Notes: generated by a model from the sequence alone, not told the origin. Positions 1 to 8,885 are shown, numbered from the stretch's first letter. The stretch is 56,086 bases of DNA from Clostridia bacterium (GCA_017505785.1 JAFVOQ010000045.1:1-56086), one strand, 5' to 3'. Numbers and translations are program-made.

Positions 1-7
1 CCTTGGA

Positions 8-114
8 GTTTTGAGAAAGCAAATATTTGTAGATGCGAGGGGAATTTTCGCAGTAATATGGGGATATTACAAGGAAATTTCCTGATGCAGATGCAGATAT
101 TTGCTTCTCAAAAC
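8..114. repeat. 107-nt imperfect palindrome upstream of sua5
   Basis: The left arm (8-59) and right arm (64-114) are imperfect reverse complements around a GGGG centre at 60-63. The outer ends pair as GTTTTGAG with CTCAAAAC and the inner ends as GTAATAT with ATATTAC, with a CAAATATTTG-like block inside. It ends 27 nt before the sua5 ribosome binding site. It could be a folded leader, an attenuator, or a copy of a dispersed palindromic repeat. No uridine run follows, so a simple terminator is unlikely. Confidence 0.6.
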
Positions 115-154
115 CGAGTTCGGATTATTCCCTCTTGCCTAAGGAGTCTTTCGC

Positions 155-1195
155 TTGAAAACCGAATTACTTATCATCAAGGATCTAAAATCACAAGAAA
201 AAGATATATTACGCGCGGCAGAGATCATTCGCCGCGGTGGGCTTGTGGTGTTCCCCACCGAAACCGTTTACGGCATAGGGGGAAACGGCACCGATGCCGC
301 GGCAGCCAATGCCATTTACCGCGCCAAGGGGCGTCCCTCGGACAACCCTCTTATTTTGCACTTGGAAACGCCCGAGCAAGCAGAAGAATATGCGGTTACA
401 AGCGAAACCTATTATAAGCTTGCCGCACAGTTTATGCCGGGTCCCCTCACAGTTATTTTGCCTAAAAAGGATACTGTACCGCCAGCCGTTACGGGCGGAC
501 TTGATACCGTAGCACTTCGCTGCCCGGCACACCCTGTGGCAAATGCGCTAATTCGTGCGGCAGAGGTACCGATCGCTGCCCCTTCGGCAAATCTTTCGGG
601 CAAGCCCTCTCCTACAATTGCCGCACACGTCATAGACGATCTTTCGGGTAAGGTAGATATGATCATTGACGGTGGCGCATCGGAGGTGGGGCTTGAATCA
701 ACCATTGTGGCTCTCGACGGCGAGGTGGGCACGCTTTTACGCCCCGGTGCCGTTACATACGATGCACTTTGTTGCATTTGCAAGGAGGTACGCGTTGCCC
801 CCGCTGTGCTGGCAGGGCTTGCCAAAAATGAGCGTCCTCTCTCACCCGGTATGAAATATCGGCATTACGCACCGCGCGCTACTCTTACATTGCTTGAAGG
901 CGAAGATAGCAACGTAAATGCCTTTATGAGATCCGTTGCCACTGTGAAAGGTGTGGGGCTGCTTTGCTATGACGAGGAGATCCCCCTGCTCCCTGCACAC
1001 GCTACGCTGTTTCCTGTTGGCGCACGGCGTGATCTTGCCACGCAAGCGCACCGCTTATTTGCCGTGCTAAGAGAAGCCGACGATCACCCCGATATTACAA
1101 CCCTTTATGCACACCTGCCGCCCAAGGACGGCTTGGGGCTTGCCCTGTATAACCGTCTGATTCGCGCCGCGGCTCATACGATAAAGAAAGTCTAA
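155..1195 (+). CDS. sua5: L-threonylcarbamoyladenylate synthase (Sua5/TsaC type with C-terminal Sua5 domain)
   Basis: This enzyme makes threonylcarbamoyl-AMP from threonine, bicarbonate and ATP, the first step of t6A synthesis at tRNA position 37. The YrdC domain (about 5-205) shows GLVVFPTETVYGIG, the KGRPSDNPL loop and SANLSGKPSPT; residues about 206-346 form the Sua5 domain, with LRPGAVT and SPGMKYRHYAP. At 346 aa it is the long Sua5 form. The start is TTG at 155, chosen because AAGGAG at 141-146 sits at proper distance and translation enters the conserved domain at once. It lies 24 nt before the topoisomerase gene, so the two are probably co-transcribed. A TsaD paralogue lies elsewhere in the window at 14026-14979. 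Confidence 0.93.
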   Translation: MKTELLIIKDLKSQEKDILRAAEIIRRGGLVVFPTETVYGIGGNGTDAAAANAIYRAKGRPSDNPLILHLETPEQAEEYAVTSETYYKLAAQFMPGPLTVILPKKDTVPPAVTGGLDTVALRCPAHPVANALIRAAEVPIAAPSANLSGKPSPTIAAHVIDDLSGKVDMIIDGGASEVGLESTIVALDGEVGTLLRPGAVTYDALCCICKEVRVAPAVLAGLAKNERPLSPGMKYRHYAPRATLTLLEGEDSNVNAFMRSVATVKGVGLLCYDEEIPLLPAHATLFPVGARRDLATQAHRLFAVLREADDHPDITTLYAHLPPKDGLGLALYNRLIRAAAHTIKKV

Positions 1196-1219
1196 AACAA
1201 AGGAAAGGTCAGATACGAG

Positions 1220-3475
1220 ATGGCAAAGAAAAAATCCTCCCCCGTAACCGAACTCTCTCAGATTATTCCGGCACCCGCCACCCCCCAGCCGATTACCGAA
1301 ACGATTGAAAAAAACTACATGCCTTACGTCATGAGTGTAATTGTTTCGCGCGCCATTCCCGAGATCGACGGCTTTAAGCCAGCACATCGAAAACTTTTGT
1401 ACACCATGTATAAAATGGGACTTTTGACAGGCAACAGAACCAAAAGTGCCAATATCGTGGGACAGACCATGAAGCTGAACCCTCACGGTGATGCCGCCAT
1501 TTATGAAACCATGGTGCGTCTTACGCGAGGCAATGCAACACTCCTGCACCCGTTTGTAGATTCAAAGGGTAGCTTTGGCAAGCAATACTCAAGTGATATG
1601 AAATACGCAGCATCGCGTTATACCGAGGCAAAGCTTGACAGCATTTGTCAAGAGCTGTTTGAGGGCATTGACAAGGATGCAGTTGATCTGGTGGACAACT
1701 ATGACGGTACCATGAAGGAGCCCGTGCTGCTTCCCACCACCTTCCCCAACGTCCTGGTTACGCCGAACGTCGGCATTGCGGTTGGTATGGCATCAAACAT
1801 CTGCTCGTTTAACCTCGGCGAGGTTTGCGACGGTGCGATAGCACTTCTAAAAAACCCCAAGGCCTCGACCGACCGTATCCTTGACCTTATTAAGGCTCCC
1901 GATTTTTCGGGCGGCGGTCTTATTATCTACGACCGTGATCAAATGCGCCGCATTTACGAAACCGGCCAGGGATCCTTCCGCATTCGCTCCCGTTACAGCT
2001 ATGATAAATCCGCAAACTGCATTGATATTTTACAAATCCCCTACTCCACCACCATTGAGGCGATCCGCGACAGTATTGCGGCACTGGTAAAGGAGGGCAA
2101 AGTAAAAGAAATTACCGATTTCCGTGACGAGATCGGCATCAACGGATTTAGGCTTACCCTTGATTTGCGCCGCGGGACCGATCCCGACAAGCTCATGAAT
2201 CAGCTCTTTAAGTTAACCCCCCTTGAGGATAGCTTTAAATGCAACTTTAACGTGCTGATCAACTCGGTGCCACGTCAGCTTGGTGTAGTGGATATTCTGA
2301 AGGAATGGATCACCTTCCGCGTGGAATGTGTACGCCGCGAGCTGCGCTTTGATTTGAAAAAGAAACAGGATAGGCTACATCTTGTAACCGGTCTTGGTAA
2401 GATCCTTTTGGATATTGACAAGGCAGTACGCATCATCCGCCATGCAGAAAGCGATGATCAGGTTGTGCCCGAGCTCATGCGCGGCTTCGGGATCGACCGT
2501 GTACAGGCAGATTATATTGCCAACATCAAGCTCCGCAATCTTAACAAAAAATACATCGTCAACTGTATTCAAGAGATGGAATCTCTTAAGCAAGATATTG
2601 CCGAAATTGAGGATATTCTTGCCGATGATCTCAAGCTCCGTGCAAAAATTGCATCCCAACTTGCCGAGATCAAGAAAAAGCATGGGCAGCCCCGTCGCTC
2701 ACAGCTCATCTTTGCCTCTGATATCCCTGAGGTTGAGGAAATACAAGCCGTGGAAAACTATCCCGTTCGCTTGGTGCTGACCAAGGAGGGGTACTTTAAA
2801 AAGATCACCTTCCAATCGTTGCGCGGCAACGACGAGCAAAAGCTAAAGGAGGGTGATAGCATCAACCAGCTATTTGATGCCGAAAACAGAGATAACCTTT
2901 TGATCTTTACTGACAAAGCACAGGTTTATCGCGTTGCGGTAAATGACTTTGATACCACCAAGGCATCTGCCATGGGCGACTTTTTAAACGCCAAGCTGGG
3001 CATGGAAAAGGAAGAACGCCCGATCTTTATGCGCGTGCAAAACACGTATCCCGAGGGCGAAAATATGCTCTTTGTATTTGAAAACGGAAAGGGCGTGCGT
3101 GTTCCCATTACCGCTTACGTGGCAAAGGGCAACCGCCGAAAGCTGACGGGCGCATTTTCCGATGCTTCGCCCATTGTGGGTATATTCTATGAGGTAGAAA
3201 AGACCCCATTTGAGCTGATGCTCCTCACCGATGCCGACCGTGCAATCGTTATCAAATCCTCCCTGATTCCCATTATGACAACGCGCTCCTCTAAGGGAAA
3301 TACCCTTATCAGCCTTGGAAAAAAGGAAAAGCGTGTTGCTGAGGTGCTAACTGATTTTGCACAGCGGTACGGTGATGCAAAGGGATATCGCAAGTATAAG
3401 ATCCCCGCAGCAGGTGTTTTATTAAACGAAAAAAATATTGATGCCATGCAGTTGAGCATGGACGACACTTTATAA
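1220..3475 (+). CDS. parC: DNA topoisomerase IV/gyrase subunit A-like protein (type IIA)
   Basis: This is the DNA-cleaving subunit of a type IIA topoisomerase. The N-terminal breakage-reunion domain has IPEIDGFKPAHRKLLYTM and the catalytic tyrosine, Tyr134, in SRYTEAKL after Arg133. A coiled-coil region (about 380-490) and a shortened, degenerate beta-pinwheel C-terminus follow. At 751 aa it is shorter than classical GyrA, and I see no GyrA box, which favours the clostridial ParC-like second topoisomerase. In the quinolone-binding helix the positions equal to E. coli GyrA Ser83 and Asp87 read Ala92 and Glu96. No ParE/GyrB partner is next to it in this window. It lies between sua5 and a 60-aa membrane peptide, all on the plus strand. 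GyrA remains possible but less likely. Confidence 0.88.
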   Translation: MAKKKSSPVTELSQIIPAPATPQPITETIEKNYMPYVMSVIVSRAIPEIDGFKPAHRKLLYTMYKMGLLTGNRTKSANIVGQTMKLNPHGDAAIYETMVRLTRGNATLLHPFVDSKGSFGKQYSSDMKYAASRYTEAKLDSICQELFEGIDKDAVDLVDNYDGTMKEPVLLPTTFPNVLVTPNVGIAVGMASNICSFNLGEVCDGAIALLKNPKASTDRILDLIKAPDFSGGGLIIYDRDQMRRIYETGQGSFRIRSRYSYDKSANCIDILQIPYSTTIEAIRDSIAALVKEGKVKEITDFRDEIGINGFRLTLDLRRGTDPDKLMNQLFKLTPLEDSFKCNFNVLINSVPRQLGVVDILKEWITFRVECVRRELRFDLKKKQDRLHLVTGLGKILLDIDKAVRIIRHAESDDQVVPELMRGFGIDRVQADYIANIKLRNLNKKYIVNCIQEMESLKQDIAEIEDILADDLKLRAKIASQLAEIKKKHGQPRRSQLIFASDIPEVEEIQAVENYPVRLVLTKEGYFKKITFQSLRGNDEQKLKEGDSINQLFDAENRDNLLIFTDKAQVYRVAVNDFDTTKASAMGDFLNAKLGMEKEERPIFMRVQNTYPEGENMLFVFENGKGVRVPITAYVAKGNRRKLTGAFSDASPIVGIFYEVEKTPFELMLLTDADRAIVIKSSLIPIMTTRSSKGNTLISLGKKEKRVAEVLTDFAQRYGDAKGYRKYKIPAAGVLLNEKNIDAMQLSMDDTL

Positions 3476-3494
3476 CGAAGGAAGGTAAAAAGAA

Positions 3495-3677
3495 ATGAGC
3501 AACAAAAAAACCAAATTTTACGCACGCCTGTTGGCGATCGTGCTTTCTGTGTTAATGGTAGTAAGCATGGCATTTTACACCGTTTACATGATCGTGGAAA
3601 ACATCAGAGAAGCAAAGGAAGAGGAAGAAAAGGCAGAAAGTACGGCTGCAATTCCCTCCTACACCTTTACGGTCTAA
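3495..3677 (+). CDS. 60-aa single-pass membrane peptide, unknown function
   Basis: I do not recognise this small protein. It starts with a basic segment (SNKKTKFYARLL), has one hydrophobic helix at about residues 13-34, then a highly charged Glu/Lys stretch (REAKEEEEKAES) and a short neutral tail. An AAGGAAGG ribosome binding site lies just upstream of the ATG, and the gene begins 20 nt after the topoisomerase stop, so it is probably in the same transcript. It is followed by a strong terminator. The TM-then-acidic layout suggests an inner-membrane peptide with the charged part possibly outside. Confidence 0.6.
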   Translation: MSNKKTKFYARLLAIVLSVLMVVSMAFYTVYMIVENIREAKEEEEKAESTAAIPSYTFTV

Positions 3678-3692
3678 AACACGCAAGAGTCG

Positions 3693-3743
3693 AAAAGAAC
3701 CGCTTATGCTACTGCTGAAGCAATGGCATAAGCGGTTCTTTTT
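3693..3743. terminator. Bidirectional intrinsic terminator between convergent genes
   Basis: A perfect 17-bp stem (3693-3709 with 3726-3742) is flanked by A-run and T-run, so it can work for the sua5-parC transcript on the plus strand and the peptidase transcript on the minus strand. Confidence 0.85.
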
Positions 3744-3763
3744 AGATTCTTTTGTAACAAATT

Positions 3764-4228
3764 TCAATTCTTACACATGCGTTTGAGGCGTCCCCAAATG
3801 CGGCGTGGCAGAAAGCGAAGACGGCGCAAGGGCATCATAGAATGAAGAAAAACATAGAAGCGGTATTTACGTGAGGATACCGAGATGCGGCGATCCCCCC
3901 GATACACAGCACATGCACGCGCAATGATCTGCTCACGCGACACGCCGTATTCGAGTGCGGTTTGATTGTCACCGCAAAAAATGGGATCCCCGTTTTTCTC
4001 AAATTTCATCAATCGATGTAAAACAAATGCACCGTCGGCACGGCGATACAGGCAAATATCGTGCTTTTGGCAATGAAGTGGCATCACCAGCAACACGCTA
4101 TCCTTGCCCTCACGAAGCAACGGCAGCATACTGGTGCCACGCGGCCAAAGGCGAAATTCTCCACCGCTTTCGATCACCTCAAGGAGCAAGGGATAGAGCT
4201 CCTCCATGGTATATTGCTTATTCTGCAA
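3764..4228 (-). CDS. S24/S26-family peptidase, Ser/His signal-peptidase-like
   Basis: The protein (154 aa) carries the S26 box around Ser33 (PRGTSMLPLL) and the second box VLHRL with His71, followed by CGDN. Ser plus His rather than Ser plus Lys is the dyad of Sec11/SipW-type signal peptidases. I see no clear membrane anchor; the C-terminus (about 115-154) is strongly basic and may bind membrane or RNA. The start is TTG at 4228, inside the end of the PqqD gene (11-nt overlap), supported by GGGAG upstream; an ATG seven codons later has no ribosome binding site. It is the last gene of the kinase/PqqD/peptidase trio. Function is inferred: cleavage of a peptide handled by the two upstream proteins. 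Confidence 0.72.
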   Translation of the reverse strand: MQNKQYTMEELYPLLLEVIESGGEFRLWPRGTSMLPLLREGKDSVLLVMPLHCQKHDICLYRRADGAFVLHRLMKFEKNGDPIFCGDNQTALEYGVSREQIIARACAVYRGDRRISVSSRKYRFYVFLHSMMPLRRLRFLPRRIWGRLKRMCKN

Positions 4229-4484
4229 TCGCGCCTACTCCCTTCAGCGTATTGACAAACTGGGTAGCATGTGCGGTTGCAGTTTCCCTATCGATCTCAT
4301 AATTCTCGGTAATGGCGGTTACCAGCTCATCCATAGTCATGCTTTGCTCAAGCTGATCCCAAATAAAGCTACCGGTGGAGTTTACGGAGATCATTCCGTT
4401 AAATTTTTTGGTTGCCGCACCAACGGCAACGATCACATACTGTGTGCCAATTTTGCGCTTAATAAAATCCTTACTGCGTTTCAT
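4218..4484 (-). CDS. PqqD-family (RRE-like) peptide-binding protein
   Basis: This 88-aa protein has the PqqD pattern: a small N-terminal beta part (VAVGAATKKFNGMISVNSTG), FIWDQLE, then a helical MTMDELVTAITENYEID and a C-terminal helix ending with LKGVGAI. PqqD domains are RiPP recognition elements that hold leader peptides for a modifying enzyme; this is established for PqqD and lasso-peptide B1 proteins. The start is ATG at 4484, preceded by AAGGAG; a longer upstream reading is out of context. It overlaps the kinase gene by 14 nt and the peptidase gene by 11 nt, which suggests translational coupling. No precursor peptide is beside it. Confidence 0.78.
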   Translation of the reverse strand: MKRSKDFIKRKIGTQYVIVAVGAATKKFNGMISVNSTGSFIWDQLEQSMTMDELVTAITENYEIDRETATAHATQFVNTLKGVGAIAE

Positions 4485-5199
4485 TGTTATTCTCCTTTTT
4501 TCCACACATACCTTGATAGGAAACGATTGCCGCCTCAGGCAGCATGTTACAATGCAACAGGTATGTGGGTGTGCTTGTAATAAGGGCATCGAGCAAGGCG
4601 AGGTGTCGGTCTGCCATAACGGGATCCCTCGGTATGATCACCTGTGAAAACAGGCGTGTTACCGCCTCAGCATCCCCTATTAGTGCTATGATGTTCTCCT
4701 TGCCGCGCTCCAAAAAGCAAATGCTCTTTAAGGGTGCCTTTGTATTACCTCCAAGCCCTTCCTTGCCGCGCCAAGGCGTGCCAAACACATACCACTTGCC
4801 GTTGATCAGACGAAAAATAGGCTTATCACCGTTCACGATAGAGGCGCGGTCACCAAAAACTCGCAGCCAAAGATCGGTATGCGTGGATTTGCCCGTTCCG
4901 CTATGTGCGGCAAAGGCATACCCTTCACCGTCACAGGACACAACGGAGGCATGAAAGACCATAGCATCAAATCTCGCGAGCTCAAAGGCGATCTTGCGAT
5001 AAATACAAAGACATTCAAGATATCCGTCACTCGAATTGTAAATATCCTGCTCTCGCTCCGCCTCGATCTCCTCAGGGGTAACAAAAACGGTAATATCGGG
5101 CTTAGAAAATTCCGCTGCAAATTCACGGCAAAATTTTTCTGAGAAAGGATATTTATTTTGTACCTCAATATTTAATTCCGCAATGCGTATTCCAAACAA
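4471..5199 (-). CDS. HPr kinase/phosphorylase-like P-loop kinase
   Basis: The 242-aa protein has a Walker A SGTGKST at 100-106, an upstream VFHAS block (His83) and VNGDKPIF (Asp125), the layout of the HPrK C-terminal domain. It lacks the N-terminal half of true HPr kinase, so it is not the catabolite-control enzyme. Short HPrK-like kinases are known next to PqqD-type proteins, where some phosphorylate the C-terminal Ser of lasso peptides. It is the first gene of the trio and overlaps the PqqD gene. The substrate cannot be told from sequence. Confidence 0.75.
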   Translation of the reverse strand: MFGIRIAELNIEVQNKYPFSEKFCREFAAEFSKPDITVFVTPEEIEAEREQDIYNSSDGYLECLCIYRKIAFELARFDAMVFHASVVSCDGEGYAFAAHSGTGKSTHTDLWLRVFGDRASIVNGDKPIFRLINGKWYVFGTPWRGKEGLGGNTKAPLKSICFLERGKENIIALIGDAEAVTRLFSQVIIPRDPVMADRHLALLDALITSTPTYLLHCNMLPEAAIVSYQGMCGKKENNNETQ

Positions 5200-5233
5200 A
5201 GCTAAACATCCTTTCTTCTTTATTTATTTTTAA

Positions 5234-6649
5234 TCAAAAAGCAATGTGCTTTTCGATATACGCCTTCAACTCACTGATCGGCACGCGCACCTGCTCCATG
5301 GTGTCACGGTCACGTACAGTAACGCAATTATCAGCAGGCTTGGTATCATCACCAACCGTTTCAAAATCAACAGTTACGCACAAGGGAGTACCGATCTCAT
5401 CCTCACGGCGGTAACGTTTACCGATAGAGCCTGCTTCGTCGTAATCCACGGCAAAATATTTTGCAAGCTCATCACGCACCTCAAGTGCCTTTTCAGAAAG
5501 CTTTTTGGAAAGAGGCAGCACAGCAACCTTATAGGGTGCAAGTGCGGGATGCAGATGCAGAACCACACGTACATCATTCTTCGCAGCGTCAATAACCTCC
5601 TCATCGTAAGCGTCTACAAGGAAGGCAAGTGCCACGCGGTCAGCACCCAGAGAGGGCTCAACCACATAAGGCACGTAGTGCTCGTTTGTTTCGGGATCAA
5701 AATAGGTAAGATCCTTGCCGCTGTGCTTTGCGTGCTGAGAAAGGTCGTAATCGGTACGGTCAGCAATGCCCCACAGCTCTCCCCAACCAAACGGGAACAG
5801 GAACTCAAAGTCAGTGGTGCCCTTAGAATAGAAGGCAAGCTCCTCGGGATCGTGATCGCGCAAACGGAGATTTTCCTCTCTCATGCCGAGATCCAAAAGC
5901 CACTTTTTGCAGTAATCCTTCCAGTAAGCAAACCATTCAAGGTCGGTGCCGGGCTTGCAGAAGAACTCAAGCTCCATTTGCTCAAATTCACGGGTGCGGA
6001 AAACAAAGTTACCGGGCGTGATCTCGTTACGGAAGGACTTACCGATCTGGCAAACGCCAAAGGGAAGCTTGCGGCGCGTAGAGCGTGCGATCGCAGGGAA
6101 ATTCACGAAAATACCCTGTGCCGTTTCGGGGCGCAGATATACGGTATTTGCGGTATCCTCATTTACGCCAACAAAGGTCTTAAACATCAGATTGAATTTC
6201 TTAATAGCGGTAAACTCGCGCTTGCCGCAAACGGGACAAACGATCCCCTTCTCCTCGATGTATTGGGACATCTGCTCAAAGCTCCAGCCTGCGGGATTGT
6301 CATCAAGACCGTTCTCAAAGGCATATTCCTCAATAAGCTTGTCCGCACGGTGACGTGCCTTGCAGGATTTGCAATCCATCAAAGGATCGGAAAAGCCGCC
6401 CACGTGTCCCGATGCCACCCAAGCCTCGGGGTTCATGATAATGGCACTGTCAAGGCCCACGTTATAGCGGTTTTCTTGTACAAACTTTTTCCACCAAGCG
6501 CGCTTTACGTTATTTTTAAACTCTACGCCAAGGGGGCCGTAGTCCCAAGAGTTGGCAAGACCGCCGTAGATTTCCGAGCCGGGAAAAATAAAACCGCGGT
6601 TTTTGCAAAGGGCTACGATTTTTTCCATTGTTTTTTCACTGTTGTTCAT
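5234..6649 (-). CDS. glyS: Glycyl-tRNA synthetase (single-chain, GlyQS type)
   Basis: This class II synthetase charges tRNA-Gly. The 471-aa length fits the homodimeric eukaryote/Gram-positive type, not the alpha/beta GlyQ-GlyS type. Visible signatures are [12 protein letters not shown] near the N-terminus, paired cysteines for a zinc site (CKSCKARH and CPVCGKREF), [14 protein letters not shown] and the C-terminal anticodon-binding part with [12 protein letters not shown] at 6649 has AGGAG seven bases before it. A consensus sigma-A promoter lies directly upstream; the leader is too short for a T-box. Confidence 0.95.
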   Translation of the reverse strand: MNNSEKTMEKIVALCKNRGFIFPGSEIYGGLANSWDYGPLGVEFKNNVKRAWWKKFVQENRYNVGLDSAIIMNPEAWVASGHVGGFSDPLMDCKSCKARHRADKLIEEYAFENGLDDNPAGWSFEQMSQYIEEKGIVCPVCGKREFTAIKKFNLMFKTFVGVNEDTANTVYLRPETAQGIFVNFPAIARSTRRKLPFGVCQIGKSFRNEITPGNFVFRTREFEQMELEFFCKPGTDLEWFAYWKDYCKKWLLDLGMREENLRLRDHDPEELAFYSKGTTDFEFLFPFGWGELWGIADRTDYDLSQHAKHSGKDLTYFDPETNEHYVPYVVEPSLGADRVALAFLVDAYDEEVIDAAKNDVRVVLHLHPALAPYKVAVLPLSKKLSEKALEVRDELAKYFAVDYDEAGSIGKRYRREDEIGTPLCVTVDFETVGDDTKPADNCVTVRDRDTMEQVRVPISELKAYIEKHIAF

Positions 6650-6682
6650 GATCTGCTCCTAAAAAAATAAATAATTGATATT

Positions 6683-6711
6683 ATTGTAATACTATTATGA
6701 AATATTGTCAA
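6683..6711 (-). promoter_or_regulatory. Sigma-A promoter of glyS
   Basis: On the minus strand TTGACA (6706-6711) and TACAAT (6683-6688) are 17 nt apart, ending 34 nt before the glyS start. Confidence 0.8.
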
Positions 6712-6723
6712 GTATTTTGACGT

Positions 6724-7197
6724 TTAAACGGTAATATCCTCACATTTTGCGTCTACAAAAGCGATAAGATCTTTCGTATTCAAAAGCAGCTGTGCGCCGC
6801 GCACGCCTGCGCTTACCGTAATTTCGGGCTGATTGCTTGCATGATGACTGATAAAGGTGGGAAACTTCTTTTTCATGCCGATCGGCGAGCACCCGCCCCG
6901 AATATAGCCTGTAAGTGCAAGCAGATCCTTGACGTGTATCATTTCAATGCGCTTATTCCCTGTTACTCGAGCTGCCTTTTTGAGGTCGATCTCAAGATCG
7001 GCAGGAATACAAAAAACCACAGGACCCGTTTTGTCGCCACGTGCCACAAGCGTTTTGAACACCTTCTCATAAGCAAGACCGATCTCATCGGCAATATGCG
7101 TGCCGGCAAGATTGTTCTCATCCACCTCGTATTCACAAACCCGATAAGCGATCCCGGCGGCATCAAGCATACGCATGACATTGGTTTTACCCTTCAT
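6724..7197 (-). CDS. ybaK: YbaK/EbsC-type aminoacyl-tRNA deacylase (Cys-tRNA(Pro) deacylase)
   Basis: YbaK proteins hydrolyse mischarged Cys-tRNA(Pro) in the cytoplasm. The 157-aa product has the family marks: KVFKTLVARGD with the conserved Lys, GYIRGGCSPIGMKKKFPTFI, and VSAGVRGAQLLL near the end, at the usual full length. Its ATG overlaps the recN stop as ATGA (7194-7197), so it is translationally coupled and is the last gene of the nusB-recN operon. Confidence 0.92.
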   Translation of the reverse strand: MKGKTNVMRMLDAAGIAYRVCEYEVDENNLAGTHIADEIGLAYEKVFKTLVARGDKTGPVVFCIPADLEIDLKKAARVTGNKRIEMIHVKDLLALTGYIRGGCSPIGMKKKFPTFISHHASNQPEITVSAGVRGAQLLLNTKDLIAFVDAKCEDITV

Positions 7198-8882
7198 CGG
7201 TAAGCTTCCCCCTCTCCTATCATTTCGGCAGCCGCACGGCGTTGCGTATCGGTTACCGAAATACCGCCGAGAATACGTGCCACCTCGGCAACACGTCCTT
7301 CATCGTCAAGCAAGGATACCGTGGAAACCGTTCTTTCCTCCTGCTCCGCTTTGGCGATCTTGTAATGCGCCGTGGCAAGAGAGGCGATCTGTGCCGAGTG
7401 TGTAACACAAAGCACCTGTGTTTTTTTGCCGATCTCGGAGAGCTTCATGCCGATCTTGCGTGCAGTCTTGCCCGAAATGCCGGTATCTACCTCATCAAAC
7501 ACAGCCGTACCAACCCCATCGCGATCGTTGAGCACACTGCGAAGTGCCAGCGTAACACGCGCCAGCTCGCCGCCCGATGCCACGCGAGAAAGGGGCATCA
7601 TTGCTTCACCCTTATTGGTGGCGATCATAAAGCACACATCATCGTTTCCGTCAGGCAAAAAGCTTTCCTTTTGCGTTACAGCTATTTCAAAGCGAACAGA
7701 CGGCATATCAAGAAAGGCAAGCTCCGCGGCAATTCTGCCGTTTAGCTCCTTTGCTGCCGCCACACGCGCCGCATGGCATTGCGCTGCAAGCGTTTGCATT
7801 TGTGCCTCAAGTGCCTTGATTTCGGCGGTAAGGCGCGCACTCTCCTCATCGGAATGATCAATCAAGCAAAGCCTTTCTGCCGCCTTGGCACGAAATGCCA
7901 AAATTTCGGAAATATCCTTGCCGTATTTACGTTCAAGCTTACTAATGAGGTCAAGTCGCGCCTCCACGCGGTTAAGCACCTCGGTGGGATCTCCTTCCAC
8001 CTCTTCACCGTAATCGCGTGCCGTATTGGCGATATCCTCGATCTCATAACGCATTGCGGTCAGCCGTTCGGCAAGCGATTCTGCCTCGGGTATCACACCG
8101 GAAATCCCGGCTAAAGCCGATGCCGCACGCTCAAAAATCAAAAATGCTGAGGCCTTTTCACTCCCATAAAGCACATGGTAGGCAAAGGCGGTCTGTTTGG
8201 CGATCTTTTCTGCATATTGCAGCTTTGTGCGCTGTGCAAGCAGCTCTTCCTCCTCGCGGGGCTTTAGATGCGCTTCGTCGATCTCGGTGATCTGAAAACG
8301 CAGCATATCAGCAAGACGTGCCGTTTCCGCCGCATCACGCGCGGTTTCGGAGAGCCGATGCTCAAGCTCTGCTCTTTTTTGGTAGCAGCCGCGGTAACGC
8401 GCAAGTGCCTCGCCGAAATCGGCAACACCGTCGAGCATTTGTTTTTGCACCGCTTGCTGCAACAGCAGCTGATTATCGGCTTGACCGTGTACGCTAACAA
8501 GATATCTTGAAAGCTCTCGCAATATCGTTTGCGGGATCATGCGGCCGTTTAGGCGCGCCGCGGTCTTACCGTTTTGATCAAGCGAGCGTTGGAGCAGCAA
8601 TTCTGTATCATCTGTCAGATCCTGCCCACAAAAACCCATTTCGGTAAGATAGGAAGCGCACGCCGCACCCACGTCGGAAAATACCGCGCTGACCATTCCC
8701 CTCTCAGCCCCACGCCGCAGTATATCGCGCGGCGGCTTTCCGCCAAGCAAAAACAAGATCGCATCGATCATAACCGATTTACCTGCGCCCGTTTCGCCCG
8801 TGATCGCACAAAGCCCGTTGCTAAAATCAACATCGAGCGAGGAGATGATCGCCATATTTTCAATATGGAGAGATTGTAGCAT
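7194..8882 (-). CDS. recN: DNA repair protein RecN
   Basis: RecN is an SMC-like ATPase acting on double-strand breaks. The N-terminus has ALDVDFS-like entry and a Walker A GETGAGKSV at about 29-37, a long central coiled coil (about 150-380), and the C-terminal half with the signature SGGELARV, Walker B TAVFDEVDTGISG and VLCVTHSAQIA. Length 562 aa is normal. It lies 3 nt after argR, with which it is joined in most Firmicutes. Confidence 0.96.
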   Translation of the reverse strand: MLQSLHIENMAIISSLDVDFSNGLCAITGETGAGKSVMIDAILFLLGGKPPRDILRRGAERGMVSAVFSDVGAACASYLTEMGFCGQDLTDDTELLLQRSLDQNGKTAARLNGRMIPQTILRELSRYLVSVHGQADNQLLLQQAVQKQMLDGVADFGEALARYRGCYQKRAELEHRLSETARDAAETARLADMLRFQITEIDEAHLKPREEEELLAQRTKLQYAEKIAKQTAFAYHVLYGSEKASAFLIFERAASALAGISGVIPEAESLAERLTAMRYEIEDIANTARDYGEEVEGDPTEVLNRVEARLDLISKLERKYGKDISEILAFRAKAAERLCLIDHSDEESARLTAEIKALEAQMQTLAAQCHAARVAAAKELNGRIAAELAFLDMPSVRFEIAVTQKESFLPDGNDDVCFMIATNKGEAMMPLSRVASGGELARVTLALRSVLNDRDGVGTAVFDEVDTGISGKTARKIGMKLSEIGKKTQVLCVTHSAQIASLATAHYKIAKAEQEERTVSTVSLLDDEGRVAEVARILGGISVTDTQRRAAAEMIGEGEAYR

Positions 8883-8885
8883 AGA

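Noticed and set aside
58-417. 119-codon open frame over the left palindrome
   Set aside because: Its first part reads the palindrome arm and the rest overlaps sua5 in another frame.
3764-5199. Full lasso-peptide cluster
   Set aside because: No asparagine-synthetase-like cyclase, transglutaminase-like protease or adjacent precursor, so only the kinase/PqqD/peptidase parts are claimed.
5246-6670. Long open frame (474 codons) antisense to glyS
   Set aside because: glyS is certain; the antisense reading is a codon-bias artefact.
6650-6723. T-box leader before glyS
   Set aside because: Only 74 nt between genes, with a promoter in it; no T-box sequence.
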